The position numbers and the translations under genes were made by a program. A stretch of 64,000 nt of DNA. Origin: Methanomassiliicoccales archaeon. GTDB taxonomy: Archaea; Thermoplasmatota; Thermoplasmata; Methanomassiliicoccales; UBA472. The DNA lies in the NCBI GenBank assembly GCA_026394395.1, contig JAPKYK010000001.1, positions 373,773 through 437,772 on the forward strand. Direction: 5' to 3'. The notes below the pieces were generated by a model. It searched no databases and was not told where the DNA came from. It saw only the letters and a list, made by a program, of their open reading frames with translations. Within the stretch, counting starts at the first letter, position 1; every line of letters begins with the position of its first letter. This document shows, in pieces, positions 8,097 through 16,818 of this stretch.

Positions 8097-9560
8097 TCAC
8101 GCATCATAGTACAGGAAGTACTCGTACGGGTGCGGGCGGAGGCGAATGGCATCGTTCTCCTTATGACGCTTATAGTCGATCCATGTTTCCAGCAGGTCCT
8201 TGGTAAACACTCCGCCCTGAAGGAGGTAGTCTTGGTCGCTCTCCAGGTTCTCCAACACCTTCTCCAGGCTGCCTGGGACGGTCTTGATGTTCTTCAGCTC
8301 CTCCTTCGACAGCTCGAAAAGGTCCATGTCGTGGGGTTCGCCCGGATGGATCTTCTTCTTTACGCCGTCCAGGCCAGCCATCAGCATGGCGGCGAAGGCC
8401 AGGTACGGGTTGCTGGTGGCGTCCGGGGGCCTGAACTCTATCCTCTTGCTCTTGGGGCTCTTGGAATACACCGGTATCCTGATGGCCGCGCTGCGGTTCC
8501 TCTTGGAGTACACCAGGTTCACTGGCGCCTCGAACCCTGGGACCAGCCGACGGTATGAGTTCGTCGACGGGTTGGTGATCGCCAGAAGCGAGGGGGCATG
8601 ATATAGCAATCCGCCGATATAGTACAAGGCGGTCTCGCTGAGCAGGGCGTACCCGTCCTTATCGAAGAAGATATTGTCACCGTTCTTGGCCAGGCTCTGG
8701 TGGACATGCATCCCGGTCCCATTGTCGTTGAACAGGGGCTTGGGCATGAAGGTGAGCGTCTTGCCATGCTCCTTGGCGGTGTTCTTCAGGATGTACTTGT
8801 ACATCATGGTGCTGTCGGCCATCTTGGTGATGGTCTGGAAGCGCATGCCTATCTCGCACTGCCCGGCGGTGGCCACTTCATGGTGATGTACCTCGCAGTC
8901 TATCCCCGCGTCCATCAGCTTCATGACGCACTCCGAGCGGAAGTCCTGCAGGGTATCGACCGGCGGTACAGGGAAATAGCCTTCCTTGTTCCTGGGCCGG
9001 TGGGCCAGGTTCGGCTTCCCGTTCGCACCTGAGTTCCATATGCCCTCTTCGGAATCGATGTAATAGTATCCTGAATGCTGGTTCTGATCGAAGCTCACCG
9101 AGTCGAACACGAAGAACTCCAGCTCAGGCCCGAAGTAAGCAGTGTCGGCGATGCCAGTGCTCTTCAGGTACTCCTCGGCCTTCTGCGCCACGTACCTCGG
9201 GTCCCTGGAATACCTCTTACCGTTCTCTGGGTCCGCGACATCGCAGATGATCGAGAGGGTCGGTATCTTGTTTACTGGGTCGATGATCGCGGTCGATGCA
9301 TCAGGTATAAGGATCATATCGCTCTCGTTGATATGGGCAAACCCCCTGATGCTGGAGCCGTCGAAACCATGGCCTTCTTTGAACTGGCTCTCGCTCAGCT
9401 TGTTCGAAGGTATAGAGACGTGCTGCAGCGTCCCAGGCATGTCGACGAACTTGAAATCGACCATCTTTACCTTGTCCGACCCGCACATTTTGAGCACTTC
9501 GTCGATCCGTTCCTTTCCGTCCATCTTAGGCGCTTTGTCCTTTCCGGTTGCCATCACCAT
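8097..9560 (-). CDS. glnA: Glutamine synthetase type I, beta-like form
   Basis: Makes glutamine from glutamate, ammonia and ATP. About 487 residues. The beta-grasp domain is followed by the catalytic barrel with GPELEFFVF, HHHEVATAGQCEIGMRF, NDNGTGMHVHQSL (ATP and glutamate region) and NRSAAIRIP. Length and C-terminal sequence (IHPGEP ... GGVFTKDLLETWIDYK) match the GSI-beta group, but the stretch equal to the adenylylation site NLYDLP reads DLFELS, with Phe in place of Tyr, so AMP modification is not expected. I place the start at the ATG at 9560, preceded by GGAGG; a GTG at 9575 is also open. A second, different GS lies at 11200-12543. Confidence 0.95.
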   Translation of the reverse strand: MVMATGKDKAPKMDGKERIDEVLKMCGSDKVKMVDFKFVDMPGTLQHVSIPSNKLSESQFKEGHGFDGSSIRGFAHINESDMILIPDASTAIIDPVNKIPTLSIICDVADPENGKRYSRDPRYVAQKAEEYLKSTGIADTAYFGPELEFFVFDSVSFDQNQHSGYYYIDSEEGIWNSGANGKPNLAHRPRNKEGYFPVPPVDTLQDFRSECVMKLMDAGIDCEVHHHEVATAGQCEIGMRFQTITKMADSTMMYKYILKNTAKEHGKTLTFMPKPLFNDNGTGMHVHQSLAKNGDNIFFDKDGYALLSETALYYIGGLLYHAPSLLAITNPSTNSYRRLVPGFEAPVNLVYSKRNRSAAIRIPVYSKSPKSKRIEFRPPDATSNPYLAFAAMLMAGLDGVKKKIHPGEPHDMDLFELSKEELKNIKTVPGSLEKVLENLESDQDYLLQGGVFTKDLLETWIDYKRHKENDAIRLRPHPYEYFLYYDA

Positions 9561-9870
9561 CTTGTTTTCCTCCACTCACGGCCTCATGTCGGAGGCGCAC
9601 CTTTGTTGAACGAGGTAAGAGCAGCACTTGTCCGTCCTTTCACATCCCTTGAGGTCTTCAAGACGACATCTTATGTTCAACAAAAGGTGCTAATAGATAA
9701 ATGTATAGTTAAAGCTTTTGTTGATAGTTACATGCGCATTAAATTATAATTTTACTATTCAATTGTATATAATTTCATTCATTTGAAAATAATATGGCAT
9801 AAACGGCCCAGCGGTCCTATTCCCTACGGCAGGTGATTAACTTTTTAGATGGAGGCAACGATTCCGCATC
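9561..9870. promoter_or_regulatory. glnA/alaX intergenic region with three copies of a CTTTTGTTGA-type arm
   Basis: This 310-bp AT-rich region lies between divergent glnA and alaX. GTTCAACAAAAGGTG (9675-9689) and CACCTTTGTTGAAC (9598-9611) are an almost exact inverted pair, differing by one T. GCTTTTGTTGAT (9714-9725) is a third arm facing 9675-9686. The likely glnA TATA region (minus strand, about 9695-9710) lies between the second and third arms, and the first arm is in the glnA leader. This looks like a multi-site operator for nitrogen control. The alaX side has CTTTTTAGAT (9841-9850) about 25 bp before its ATG. Confidence 0.5.
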
Positions 9871-11049
9871 ATGACCCATAAGCTTTACCAGGACGATCCA
9901 TACATGGCCGAGTTCGAGGCCCGCGTCGACCATACGGACGGAGAATGGGTCGCCCTGGACCGCACGGCCTTATATCCAGGAGGCGGGGGTCAGAACAAGG
10001 ACCAAGGGACCATCGATGGGCTGGATGTCAGCGATTCCAGGGTCAAGGACCGCATCGAGCACAGGGTACCTGGACATAAGTTCAGCATCGGGCAGGTCGT
10101 CCATTGCCGGGTGGATTGGGCCCGCAGGTACGATCTCATGAGGTCCCACACCGGGGAGCACATGCTGTTCTCCGCACTATCGCGACGGACCGAAATCGAG
10201 CTGGTGAAGATCTCGCTGACCCCAGAGAAGAGATCGTTGATCGTCAAGGGCGATATCGATTGGGACCTAATCAAAGACGCACTCCAGGAGGTTAACGGCC
10301 TGATTCTCAAAGGGCAGGAGGTCAGGGCCGAGGTCCTTTCCAAGAACTGCGTGGACGGCTCAAGGACGCGCATCAAGATGGACAGGATACACGGGGACAG
10401 CGTGCGGGTCATCAGCATAGGTGATTACGATGAGGCGGCCTGCACCGGTGTGCACGTCCACAACACCAGGGAGATAGGTTTCCTGATGATCACCAAGTTC
10501 ACCTCCGCCAAGCCGGTAGGGGATTGGGAGATAGAGTTCCAGATAGGGGAGGCGGCGGCGAGGTCGTCATCAAGCTTCGCCGTGGAAATGCTCCGGGCGT
10601 CCGAGATCTTGGGGTCGAACCCGCAGGACTTCCGCGTGGCCTTCGAGAACCGCGAGTCCGAGCATCGGAAGGCCATGGAATCCTTGAAACAATACTCCAA
10701 AGTGGTGCTGAACGCCCTCGAACCGAACCTAGTTGGAGAGACCAAAGTATACGCCGCTCATTTCAGGGGCATCGACCGCAAGCTGCTGATGGACAAGGCC
10801 ACCGACATAGTTTCTGGCACATGTTCCATCGCTATCCTGGTATCTGAGGAGGACAAGTCGTTCCTAGTGCTTTCCCGGTCCCCCGATCAGGACATCGATT
10901 GCGTCTCGATCGTCAATGAGGTCCTATCGGAGTTCGGAGGAAGGGGCGGGGGGAAGGCGGGTTTCGCCACCGGAGGCACGCCCGGGGCCGTGGAGGGGGG
11001 CATCATCATCTCCAAGGTGCTTCAGCATATAGGTCTGAAAGGCAAATGA
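9871..11049 (+). CDS. alaX: Alanyl-tRNA editing protein AlaX (long form with DHHA1 domain)
   Basis: A stand-alone trans-editing factor that hydrolyses Ser-tRNA-Ala or Gly-tRNA-Ala made in error by AlaRS. The 392 residues comprise an AlaRS-like glycine-rich N-terminus (LYPGGGGQ), the editing-site zinc ligands H93-T-G-E-H97 and CTGVH about 100 residues later, a linker helix region and a C-terminal DHHA1 domain ending in a glycine-rich GGRGGGKAGFATGG. The DHHA1 module makes it the AlaX-L class. It lies between two glutamine synthetase genes with its own promoter, so no operon role is indicated. Confidence 0.92.
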   Translation: MTHKLYQDDPYMAEFEARVDHTDGEWVALDRTALYPGGGGQNKDQGTIDGLDVSDSRVKDRIEHRVPGHKFSIGQVVHCRVDWARRYDLMRSHTGEHMLFSALSRRTEIELVKISLTPEKRSLIVKGDIDWDLIKDALQEVNGLILKGQEVRAEVLSKNCVDGSRTRIKMDRIHGDSVRVISIGDYDEAACTGVHVHNTREIGFLMITKFTSAKPVGDWEIEFQIGEAAARSSSSFAVEMLRASEILGSNPQDFRVAFENRESEHRKAMESLKQYSKVVLNALEPNLVGETKVYAAHFRGIDRKLLMDKATDIVSGTCSIAILVSEEDKSFLVLSRSPDQDIDCVSIVNEVLSEFGGRGGGKAGFATGGTPGAVEGGIIISKVLQHIGLKGK

Positions 11050-11169
11050 ACGGGGTATGTTCGAGCACCGCTTCAATTGCAAAATGATTTATTTTTCATA
11101 AAATTGGCACATTCAAGTTCATTTGATGAAAAAATACGCCAATAATTGTTAATTCAGCATGCAGAAAGG

Positions 11170-11190
11170 TTTAAAAATATTATATTATTA
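11170..11190 (+). promoter_or_regulatory. TATA region of the second glutamine synthetase gene
   Basis: TTTAAAAATATTATATTATT covers 11170-11189 and lies 20-30 bp before the GTG at 11200. This fixes a leaderless transcript beginning close to the GTG, and argues against upstream in-frame TTG codons, which fall before the promoter. Confidence 0.55.
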
Positions 11191-11199
11191 CCATTGGTC

Positions 11200-12543
11200 G
11201 TGGCACCTAAAAAGGATATCTATGAGACTAAGGAGAAGATCCTTAAGGAAGTCAAACAGAAGAATGTAAAGTTCATCGAGATGCAGTTCTCAGACATAGT
11301 AGGAACCGTGAAGAGCGTCTCCATCCCCACCACCAGGGTAGAGAGCGTCATCGACGACGGCGTCTTTCTAGATGGCTCCTCGATCTTGGGATACGCGACC
11401 ATAGAGGAATCCGATATGAGGGCCAACCCCATTCTGGATTCCTTCCAGATATACCCCTGGATCGACTCCAACGTCAAGACCGCCCGCTTCATGTGCACCA
11501 TCGCCGACCACAGCGGCGTCCGTTTCAAGGGCGACCCACGCTACGCCCTGGAAAGGATGGTGGCCAAGGTCAAGGAGATGGGCTACGATTACAACGTCGG
11601 TCCGGAGTTCGAGTTCTTCATGTTCCCCATGGAGAACGGAGTGCCAGTTCCCGTCCCTTCCGACGCAGGCGGCTATTTCGATCTCATGCCTCAGGACAAG
11701 GGCGAGACCGCCCGCAAGGAGATGGTCCTGGCCTTCGATGAGCTGGGCTACGACATGGAAGCTGCGCACCACGAAGTCGCCCCCGGTCAGTTGGAGATAG
11801 ACCTGCGCTACCAGGACGCCCTGACGATGGCGGACCGCATGCTTACCCTGAAGTACGGCGTCAAGTGCATAGCCCAGAAGTACGGCCTGTTCGCCAGCTT
11901 CATGCCCAAGCCCCTGTTCGGGGAGAACGGCTCCGGCATGCACGTCCACCAGTCGCTGGCATCCAAGGACAAGAACGCCTTCTATGACCCCAATGGGAAG
12001 TTCGAGCTGAGCGATATGGCCATGCACTATATGGGAGGGCTCATGACCCACGCCCGGGAGAACTGCGCCATACTGGCATCCCATGTCAACTCCTACAAGC
12101 GCCTGGTGCCTGGATTCGAGGCGCCCTGCTACATCTCTTGGGCCAACAGGAACCGCAGCGCCCTGCTCAGAGTGCCAGCGGGCCGCGGCATGAGGACCAG
12201 GGTGGAACAGAGGAACCCCGACCCGGCTGGAAACCCCTACCTGCAGTTCGCGGTCATGCTGGCCGCCGGTCTGGACGGCATCAAGAACAAGACCAGCCCA
12301 GGCGAGCCGGTGGAGAAGGACATCTACCACATGAACACCGAGGAACGCCGCAAGAACAAGATTGTAGACCTACCCATGAACCTAGGCGACGCCCTGGACA
12401 TAATGTCCGAGAGCTCGGTGATGAAAGAGGCCCTGGGCGAGCACATATTCAACCACTACCTGCACATAAAGCGCATAGAGTGGGACGAGTACCGCAAGTA
12501 CGTCACCGATTGGGAGATCCAGCGGTACCTCAGAGTGCTCTGA
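11200..12543 (+). CDS. glnA: Glutamine synthetase type I, alpha-like form
   Basis: A second glutamine synthetase of 447 residues. It starts with GTG at 11200, giving the family N-terminus ETKEKILKEVKQKNVKFIEMQF. Catalytic motifs are complete: GPEFEFFMF, HHEVAPGQLEIDLRY, GENGSGMHVHQSL and NRSALLRVPAGRG. It lacks the beta-type insertion and the adenylylation loop, and matches the GSI-alpha group common in archaea and Gram-positives, which is often feedback-inhibited by glutamine or controlled by protein partners. The two GS copies are only distantly alike, so this is not a recent duplication. Confidence 0.95.
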   Translation: MAPKKDIYETKEKILKEVKQKNVKFIEMQFSDIVGTVKSVSIPTTRVESVIDDGVFLDGSSILGYATIEESDMRANPILDSFQIYPWIDSNVKTARFMCTIADHSGVRFKGDPRYALERMVAKVKEMGYDYNVGPEFEFFMFPMENGVPVPVPSDAGGYFDLMPQDKGETARKEMVLAFDELGYDMEAAHHEVAPGQLEIDLRYQDALTMADRMLTLKYGVKCIAQKYGLFASFMPKPLFGENGSGMHVHQSLASKDKNAFYDPNGKFELSDMAMHYMGGLMTHARENCAILASHVNSYKRLVPGFEAPCYISWANRNRSALLRVPAGRGMRTRVEQRNPDPAGNPYLQFAVMLAAGLDGIKNKTSPGEPVEKDIYHMNTEERRKNKIVDLPMNLGDALDIMSESSVMKEALGEHIFNHYLHIKRIEWDEYRKYVTDWEIQRYLRVL

Positions 12544-12601
12544 TCCGGAGCAAACCCCTTCCTCTCAAACCTTTTATCCTTTCTGAGTTCAATAGTGCAT
12601 C

Positions 12602-13279
12602 ATGTGCGGCCGCTTCTCCCTCGGCCTGGTCTACGGTTTTTCTACCAGGTTCGGGGTCCCGGAGGAATCTGGTCTCACGCCCCGTTATAACATCGCCCCT
12701 TTCCAGCAGATAGTGGTCATCGTCAGGGAGAGCCCCAATTCCCTGCGATGGATGCGCTGGGGACTGGTGCCCCGATGGGCCAAGGGCGAGGAGTTCGGAC
12801 TGAAGCTCATAAACGTGCGCGCCGAGTCCGTACTGGACAAGCCAATGTTCAAGCCCCTGCTCAGCTCCCAGCGCTGCCTGGTGCCAGCCACCGGGTTCTA
12901 TGAATGGTCGAAGCTGGGAACCAAGAAACGCCCGTTCAACTTCCGTTTGAAGGGTCAGGACTTCTTCGCCATGGCCGGGATATACGATGTCTGGAGGAAG
13001 GACGGGAAAGAGCTGATCACCTGCTCCATTATCACGACCCAGGCCAACGAGGAGGTGGCCAAGGTGCACGACCGCATGCCGGTCATACTGTCCCGATCCT
13101 CCGAGGAGTCTTGGCTGTCCAAAGGGGCGCTTACCGAGAGCGCCCTCAGGGAGATAATGGATCCCTTCCCGGCCAACGGAATAGAGAGCTACCCGGTCTC
13201 GGACGCGGTGAACGATGCCAAAGCCGACGATCCGGACATGGTCGTTCCCTACAACATACGGCAAGCCACTCTGTTCTGA
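12602..13279 (+). CDS. SRAP-domain protein (HMCES/YedK family)
   Basis: Shields abasic sites in single-stranded DNA by forming a thiazolidine DNA-protein crosslink through Cys2. The 225 residues carry all expected active-site positions: Cys2 in MCGRF, N71 in INVRAES, E101 in GFYEW and H156 in VHDRMPVIL. Initiator Met removal is required to expose Cys2, which fixes the ATG at 12602; CTTTTATCC lies about 25 bp upstream. It stands alone, upstream of and co-directional with nac. Confidence 0.93.
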   Translation: MCGRFSLGLVYGFSTRFGVPEESGLTPRYNIAPFQQIVVIVRESPNSLRWMRWGLVPRWAKGEEFGLKLINVRAESVLDKPMFKPLLSSQRCLVPATGFYEWSKLGTKKRPFNFRLKGQDFFAMAGIYDVWRKDGKELITCSIITTQANEEVAKVHDRMPVILSRSSEESWLSKGALTESALREIMDPFPANGIESYPVSDAVNDAKADDPDMVVPYNIRQATLF

Positions 13280-13344
13280 GAGCCGCCCATCGGGGATTTC
13301 CCAACCATATTTATACAGGCAGCAATAATGCGTCGAGCGATCTC

Positions 13345-13713
13345 ATGATGCCAGGAATGGGAAGGGGGGTAAACCCGCGCCAGATGAAGCAGGCCATGAA
13401 GCGCATGGGCATCTCCCAGGACGAGATACAGGGCGTGGAGGAGGTCATCATAAGGACCGCCGACAAGGAGTACGTCATCAAGGACGCCGCCGTGTCGTGC
13501 ATAACCATGCAGGGGCAGAAGACCTACCAGGTGGTAGGGGATGCCGAGGTGCGCCCCCGCCAAATGGTCAAGGAAGAAAAGCCCGGGATACCGGACCTGG
13601 ACGTCCAGTTGGTCATATCCCAGACCGGAGCCTCCAAGGAGAAGGCCATCCAGGCGCTGAATGATTGTGACGGTCAACCGGCCGAGGCCATCCTGAAGAT
13701 CATGTCCGGGTGA
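13345..13713 (+). CDS. nac: Nascent polypeptide-associated complex protein
   Basis: An archaeal NAC of 122 residues that binds ribosomes near the tunnel exit as a homodimer. It has the short basic N-terminus (MMPGMGRGVNPRQMKQAMKRMGI), the NAC beta-barrel domain (VIIRTADKEYVIKDAAVSCI) and a C-terminal UBA domain (VQLVISQTGASKEKAIQALND). The start is the first of two adjacent ATGs at 13345, with CATATTTATAC (13306-13316) about 30 bp upstream. The family is restricted to archaea and eukaryotes, which supports the archaeal origin of the window. Confidence 0.95.
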   Translation: MMPGMGRGVNPRQMKQAMKRMGISQDEIQGVEEVIIRTADKEYVIKDAAVSCITMQGQKTYQVVGDAEVRPRQMVKEEKPGIPDLDVQLVISQTGASKEKAIQALNDCDGQPAEAILKIMSG

Positions 13714-13718
13714 GTGAA

Positions 13719-13943
13719 ATGTGCTTAGCTATGCCAGCCAAGGTACTGTCCATCGTGGGCGATGAGGCCGAGGTGGACTTCGGAGGTGTCATCAGGAAGA
13801 CCAACGTGTCCATGGTGGATGCCAAGGTGGGCGAGTACGTCATCATCCACGCCGGTTTCGCCATCCAGAAGGTGGACGAGGATGAGGCCAGGGAGACCCT
13901 GAAACTTTGGAACGAGTTCCTGGACAGCTCCGAGGACGCCTGA
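13719..13943 (+). CDS. hypC: [NiFe]-hydrogenase maturation chaperone HypC
   Basis: A 74-residue HypC/HupF, which carries the Fe(CN)2CO unit with HypD and delivers it to the hydrogenase large subunit. The essential N-terminal Met-Cys is seen as MCLAMPAKV, which requires the ATG at 13719 rather than the GTG at 13710. The rest (AEVDFGGVIRKTNVSMV ... VGEYVIIHAGFAIQKVDEDEA) fits the family barrel. It follows nac by 5 bp and is probably co-transcribed with it. No other hyp gene or hydrogenase lies in the window. Confidence 0.93.
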   Translation: MCLAMPAKVLSIVGDEAEVDFGGVIRKTNVSMVDAKVGEYVIIHAGFAIQKVDEDEARETLKLWNEFLDSSEDA

Positions 13944-13998
13944 GTGGCAAACCTTTATGTGCTATTTCCTTCCCTAATCAACCCCGCAAGGATGGAGC

Positions 13999-14697
13999 AT
14001 GAGGATCGTCTACGGACCGATTAACTCCCTGGGCTTGGGAAGGGCTATTGCTGTTGACCCCATCAGCAGGCATCCCAAGGTCTGCAACTTCAACTGCATC
14101 TATTGCCGCCTGGGGCAGAGGGGTATGCTCCTTCTCGAAAGAACGGCGTTCATCGACGACTCCCAGATACTGGACCAGGTGGGGGAATGCCTGTTCCGGG
14201 ACGAGTGCGACGCGGTCATGTTCAAAGGGACGGGAGAGCCTCTCCTGGCCAGCAACATCTTCTCCATGGCCAGAAAGCTTAAGCAGGCCGCCCCGAAGAA
14301 AGTGGCGGTCCTGACCAACTGCTCCCTGCTGCGCGACCCGGAGGTGCTGGACGGGCTGGACGCCTTCGACATCATCATCGCCAAGCTGGACGCCTCCACG
14401 GAGGAGACCTTCCAGCAGATCAACCGCCCCCACCCCTCCATCAAGCTGTCCGACGTGTTGGAGGGCATGAAAGAAGCAAGGCAGTGCTTCCACGGATCGT
14501 TCCGGGTCCAGGTGACCCTGGTGCGGGAGAACCTATCCGAGCTAGAGAGCATCGCCCAGATCTGCCGGGAATTGTGCCCGGACTACGTCTACCTGAACGA
14601 CCCGGAGCACTGCGACCCCTCCCACAAGCTCAACAAGCGGGAGGCGGAGGCGGCCTGGGACAAGTTCTTTGGCATCCGCTGCATGAACTCGAAATAA
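13999..14697 (+). CDS. Radical SAM protein
   Basis: This 232-residue protein has the CxxxCxxC cluster site in VCNFNCIYCRLGQ at residues about 29-36, a GTGEPLL SAM-binding strand and a compact half-barrel. The VYGPINSLGLGRAIAVDP start is like COG0731-type radical SAM proteins, the group that includes the tRNA wybutosine synthase TYW1, but the TYW1 second-cluster cysteines are not evident. Residues after 190 contain two further Cys-containing segments (CDPSHK, IRCMNSK). The substrate is unknown. It stands alone and converges on the por operon. Confidence 0.8.
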   Translation: MRIVYGPINSLGLGRAIAVDPISRHPKVCNFNCIYCRLGQRGMLLLERTAFIDDSQILDQVGECLFRDECDAVMFKGTGEPLLASNIFSMARKLKQAAPKKVAVLTNCSLLRDPEVLDGLDAFDIIIAKLDASTEETFQQINRPHPSIKLSDVLEGMKEARQCFHGSFRVQVTLVRENLSELESIAQICRELCPDYVYLNDPEHCDPSHKLNKREAEAAWDKFFGIRCMNSK

Positions 14698-14719
14698 AAA
14701 AGGAAAGGTAAAGGGTTTC

Positions 14720-15628
14720 TCACATCTGGCAGAGCTTTTGCAGGGACGCCCACTTCTGGTCCACGCCCTGTTGTATCTCGTCGGCCACGGAGGTGAACTT
14801 GCCCTTCATCAGGTGCTTGAAGCGTCCCTGCGAGTTCAGCCACTCCGACACCGGTTTCTTCTCCTTGGTGCCCTGGGCGATGCGAAGGGACTCCCCGGTA
14901 AGTCTCCAGGTGCCGTTCTCGTACTCGTACAGAGGCCACACGCAGGTCTCCACCGCCAGTTTGGCCATGGCTATGGTCTGCGAGCCGTCATGCCTCCAGC
15001 CGCGGGGGCATGGAGATATCACGTTGATGAACTTCGGTCCGTGGATCTCGAAGGCCTTGCGGGACTTTTCCACCAGGTCCTTCCAGTTGTGCGGCGACGC
15101 TTGCGCGGCGTAGGGCAGGTCGTGGGCGATGATGATCCTGGTCAGGTCCTTGGGAAACTCCTTCTTGCCCGGTGTGCAGGTACCGGACGGGCAGGTGGTG
15201 GTGGACGCTCCCCTCGGAGTCGCTCCGCTCCTCTGGATGCCGGTGTTCATGTACGCCTCGTTGTTGAAGCAGACGTAGAGGAAGTCATGCCCCCTCTCGA
15301 TGGCTCCGGACAAGGATTGGAGGCCGATGTCGTAAGTGGCGCCGTCGCCTCCGAAGGCCACGAACTTGATCTCCTGATCGATCTTGCCCTGGCGCTTCAG
15401 AGCCTTGTAGGCCGCCTCCACCCCGCTCATGGTGGCTGGAGCGTTCTCGAAGGCGGTGTGTATCCACGGTACCTCCCATGAGGAGAACGGATAAATGGTG
15501 GTCGACACTTCGAAACAGCCGGTGGCGTTGGCTACGACCACTGGTTTGTCCGTGCCCATCAATACCTGGCGAGCGATGATCGGTTCTGCGCATCCGGCGC
15601 AGAGGCGGTGTCCCTCACACATGCGCAC
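14720..15628 (-). CDS. porB: 2-oxoacid:ferredoxin oxidoreductase (pyruvate type), beta subunit
   Basis: The thiamine-diphosphate subunit, about 302 residues. GHRLCAGCAEPI near the N-terminus and TGCFEV supply cluster cysteines, and GDGATYDIG with NNEAYMNTGIQRSG forms the ThDP/Mg site. It is the last gene of the minus-strand order porC-porD-porA-porB, 26 bp after porA. The start is uncertain: GTG at 15628 and ATG at 15622 are available, yet conserved-looking codons (LKELTHSE) continue upstream in frame towards the porA end, so a longer product starting at a CTG is possible. Confidence 0.93.
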   Translation of the reverse strand: MRMCEGHRLCAGCAEPIIARQVLMGTDKPVVVANATGCFEVSTTIYPFSSWEVPWIHTAFENAPATMSGVEAAYKALKRQGKIDQEIKFVAFGGDGATYDIGLQSLSGAIERGHDFLYVCFNNEAYMNTGIQRSGATPRGASTTTCPSGTCTPGKKEFPKDLTRIIIAHDLPYAAQASPHNWKDLVEKSRKAFEIHGPKFINVISPCPRGWRHDGSQTIAMAKLAVETCVWPLYEYENGTWRLTGESLRIAQGTKEKKPVSEWLNSQGRFKHLMKGKFTSVADEIQQGVDQKWASLQKLCQM

Positions 15629-15654
15629 CTCGCTGTGTGTCAGCTCCTTTAGGT

Positions 15655-16818
15655 TCAGATCCTCACCCCCATGTAGTTCACGCGTTCGCCCTTGCCAGCG
15701 ATTATCTCATCAAAGACTCCGATGAGCTGTCCAGGCATGACGTCCCGACCACCCAGGCCGTAGATGTAGTTGGAGACCCTGGGAGAGTCCTTCATCCTGG
15801 ATATGGATTCCAGAACATCGAGGTACAGCACTCCACCCGTCCCCGGGCTCATGGCCCGGTCCATCACGGCCACCGCCTTCTTGCCCTTAAGCAACTTGGC
15901 CATATCCTCGGCGGGGAAGGGACGGAACAGACGGACCTTTACGGCCCCGACCTTCATGCCCTTCTCCCTCAGCTGATCGACAACATAACGCAACGTGCCG
16001 GCGGTGGAGCCCATGGCCACGATAACGTATTCGGCGTCATCGGTGCGGTATCCTTCCACCAGATCGTACTTACGCCCGGAGACCTTGGCGAAATCGGCCA
16101 TGACCTCTCTGGTCACGTCCATGGCGGCTTCCATGGCCACGGCCTGCTGGTATTTGATCTCGAAGAAGTAGTCAGGCATGGCGATGGGACCGTAGGTCGT
16201 AGGGTTCTTAATGTCCAGCAGCGGCCTGGTAGCCTTGAACGGACCGACGAACTTCTTCACCACCTCATCGTCCAGAGGTATTAAGCGCTCCAAGGCGTGG
16301 GTGATGATGAACCCATCGATGCAGGACATGATCGGCAATCGCACATTCATGTGCTCAGCGATGCGGAAGGACATCAGGGTGTTGTCATAGGCCTCCTGGA
16401 CGTTCTCTCCGAATATCTGCACCCACCCGGAGTCCCTGGCACCCATGGAATCGCTGTGGTCGCAATGGATGTTGATAGGCCCGCTGAGAGTGCGGTTGGC
16501 AATGGCCATGACGATAGGCGTCCTCATGGATGCCGTTACGTACAACATCTCCCACATGAAGGCCAGTCCGGCCGAGGCCGTGGCCGTGGCCACCCTGGCC
16601 CCGGCGGCGGAGGCGCCCAAGCATATGCTCAGGGCGCTATGCTCCGACTCGGCGCAGACGTACTCAGTATCAACCTGACCGTCGGCCACGTATTCGGAGA
16701 AAGCCTCCACGATGATGGTCTGCGGAGTGATGGGGTAGGCCGCCACAACATCCGGATTGACCTGCTTCCAGGCCATGGCGATGGCCGTGTCTCCGTTGAT
16801 CGCCATTGGTTCGCTCAT
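15655..16818 (-). CDS. porA: 2-oxoacid:ferredoxin oxidoreductase (pyruvate type), alpha subunit
   Basis: The 387-residue alpha subunit, with the N-terminal pyrimidine-binding domain (AYPITPQTIIVEAFSEYV, CAESEHSALSICLGASAAGARV) and the C-terminal domain II (VIVAMGSTAGTLRYVVDQLREKGMKVGAVKVRLFRPFP). With porB, porC and porD it interconverts pyruvate plus CoA with acetyl-CoA, CO2 and reduced ferredoxin. I chose the ATG at 16818 (MSEPMAINGD), which overlaps the porD stop by one base (TAATG) and follows a GGAGGG-type ribosome site. Confidence 0.95.
   Translation of the reverse strand: MSEPMAINGDTAIAMAWKQVNPDVVAAYPITPQTIIVEAFSEYVADGQVDTEYVCAESEHSALSICLGASAAGARVATATASAGLAFMWEMLYVTASMRTPIVMAIANRTLSGPINIHCDHSDSMGARDSGWVQIFGENVQEAYDNTLMSFRIAEHMNVRLPIMSCIDGFIITHALERLIPLDDEVVKKFVGPFKATRPLLDIKNPTTYGPIAMPDYFFEIKYQQAVAMEAAMDVTREVMADFAKVSGRKYDLVEGYRTDDAEYVIVAMGSTAGTLRYVVDQLREKGMKVGAVKVRLFRPFPAEDMAKLLKGKKAVAVMDRAMSPGTGGVLYLDVLESISRMKDSPRVSNYIYGLGGRDVMPGQLIGVFDEIIAGKGERVNYMGVRI

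Noticed and set aside
11368..12330. Minus-strand open frame of 320 codons antisense to the second glutamine synthetase
   Set aside because: A shadow of the strong codon bias of the real gene; no motif and no promoter.
12904..13713. One long fused protein of 269 codons covering the end of the SRAP gene and NAC
   Set aside because: The first half is an out-of-frame reading of the SRAP gene; NAC has its own TATA box and ATG at 13345.
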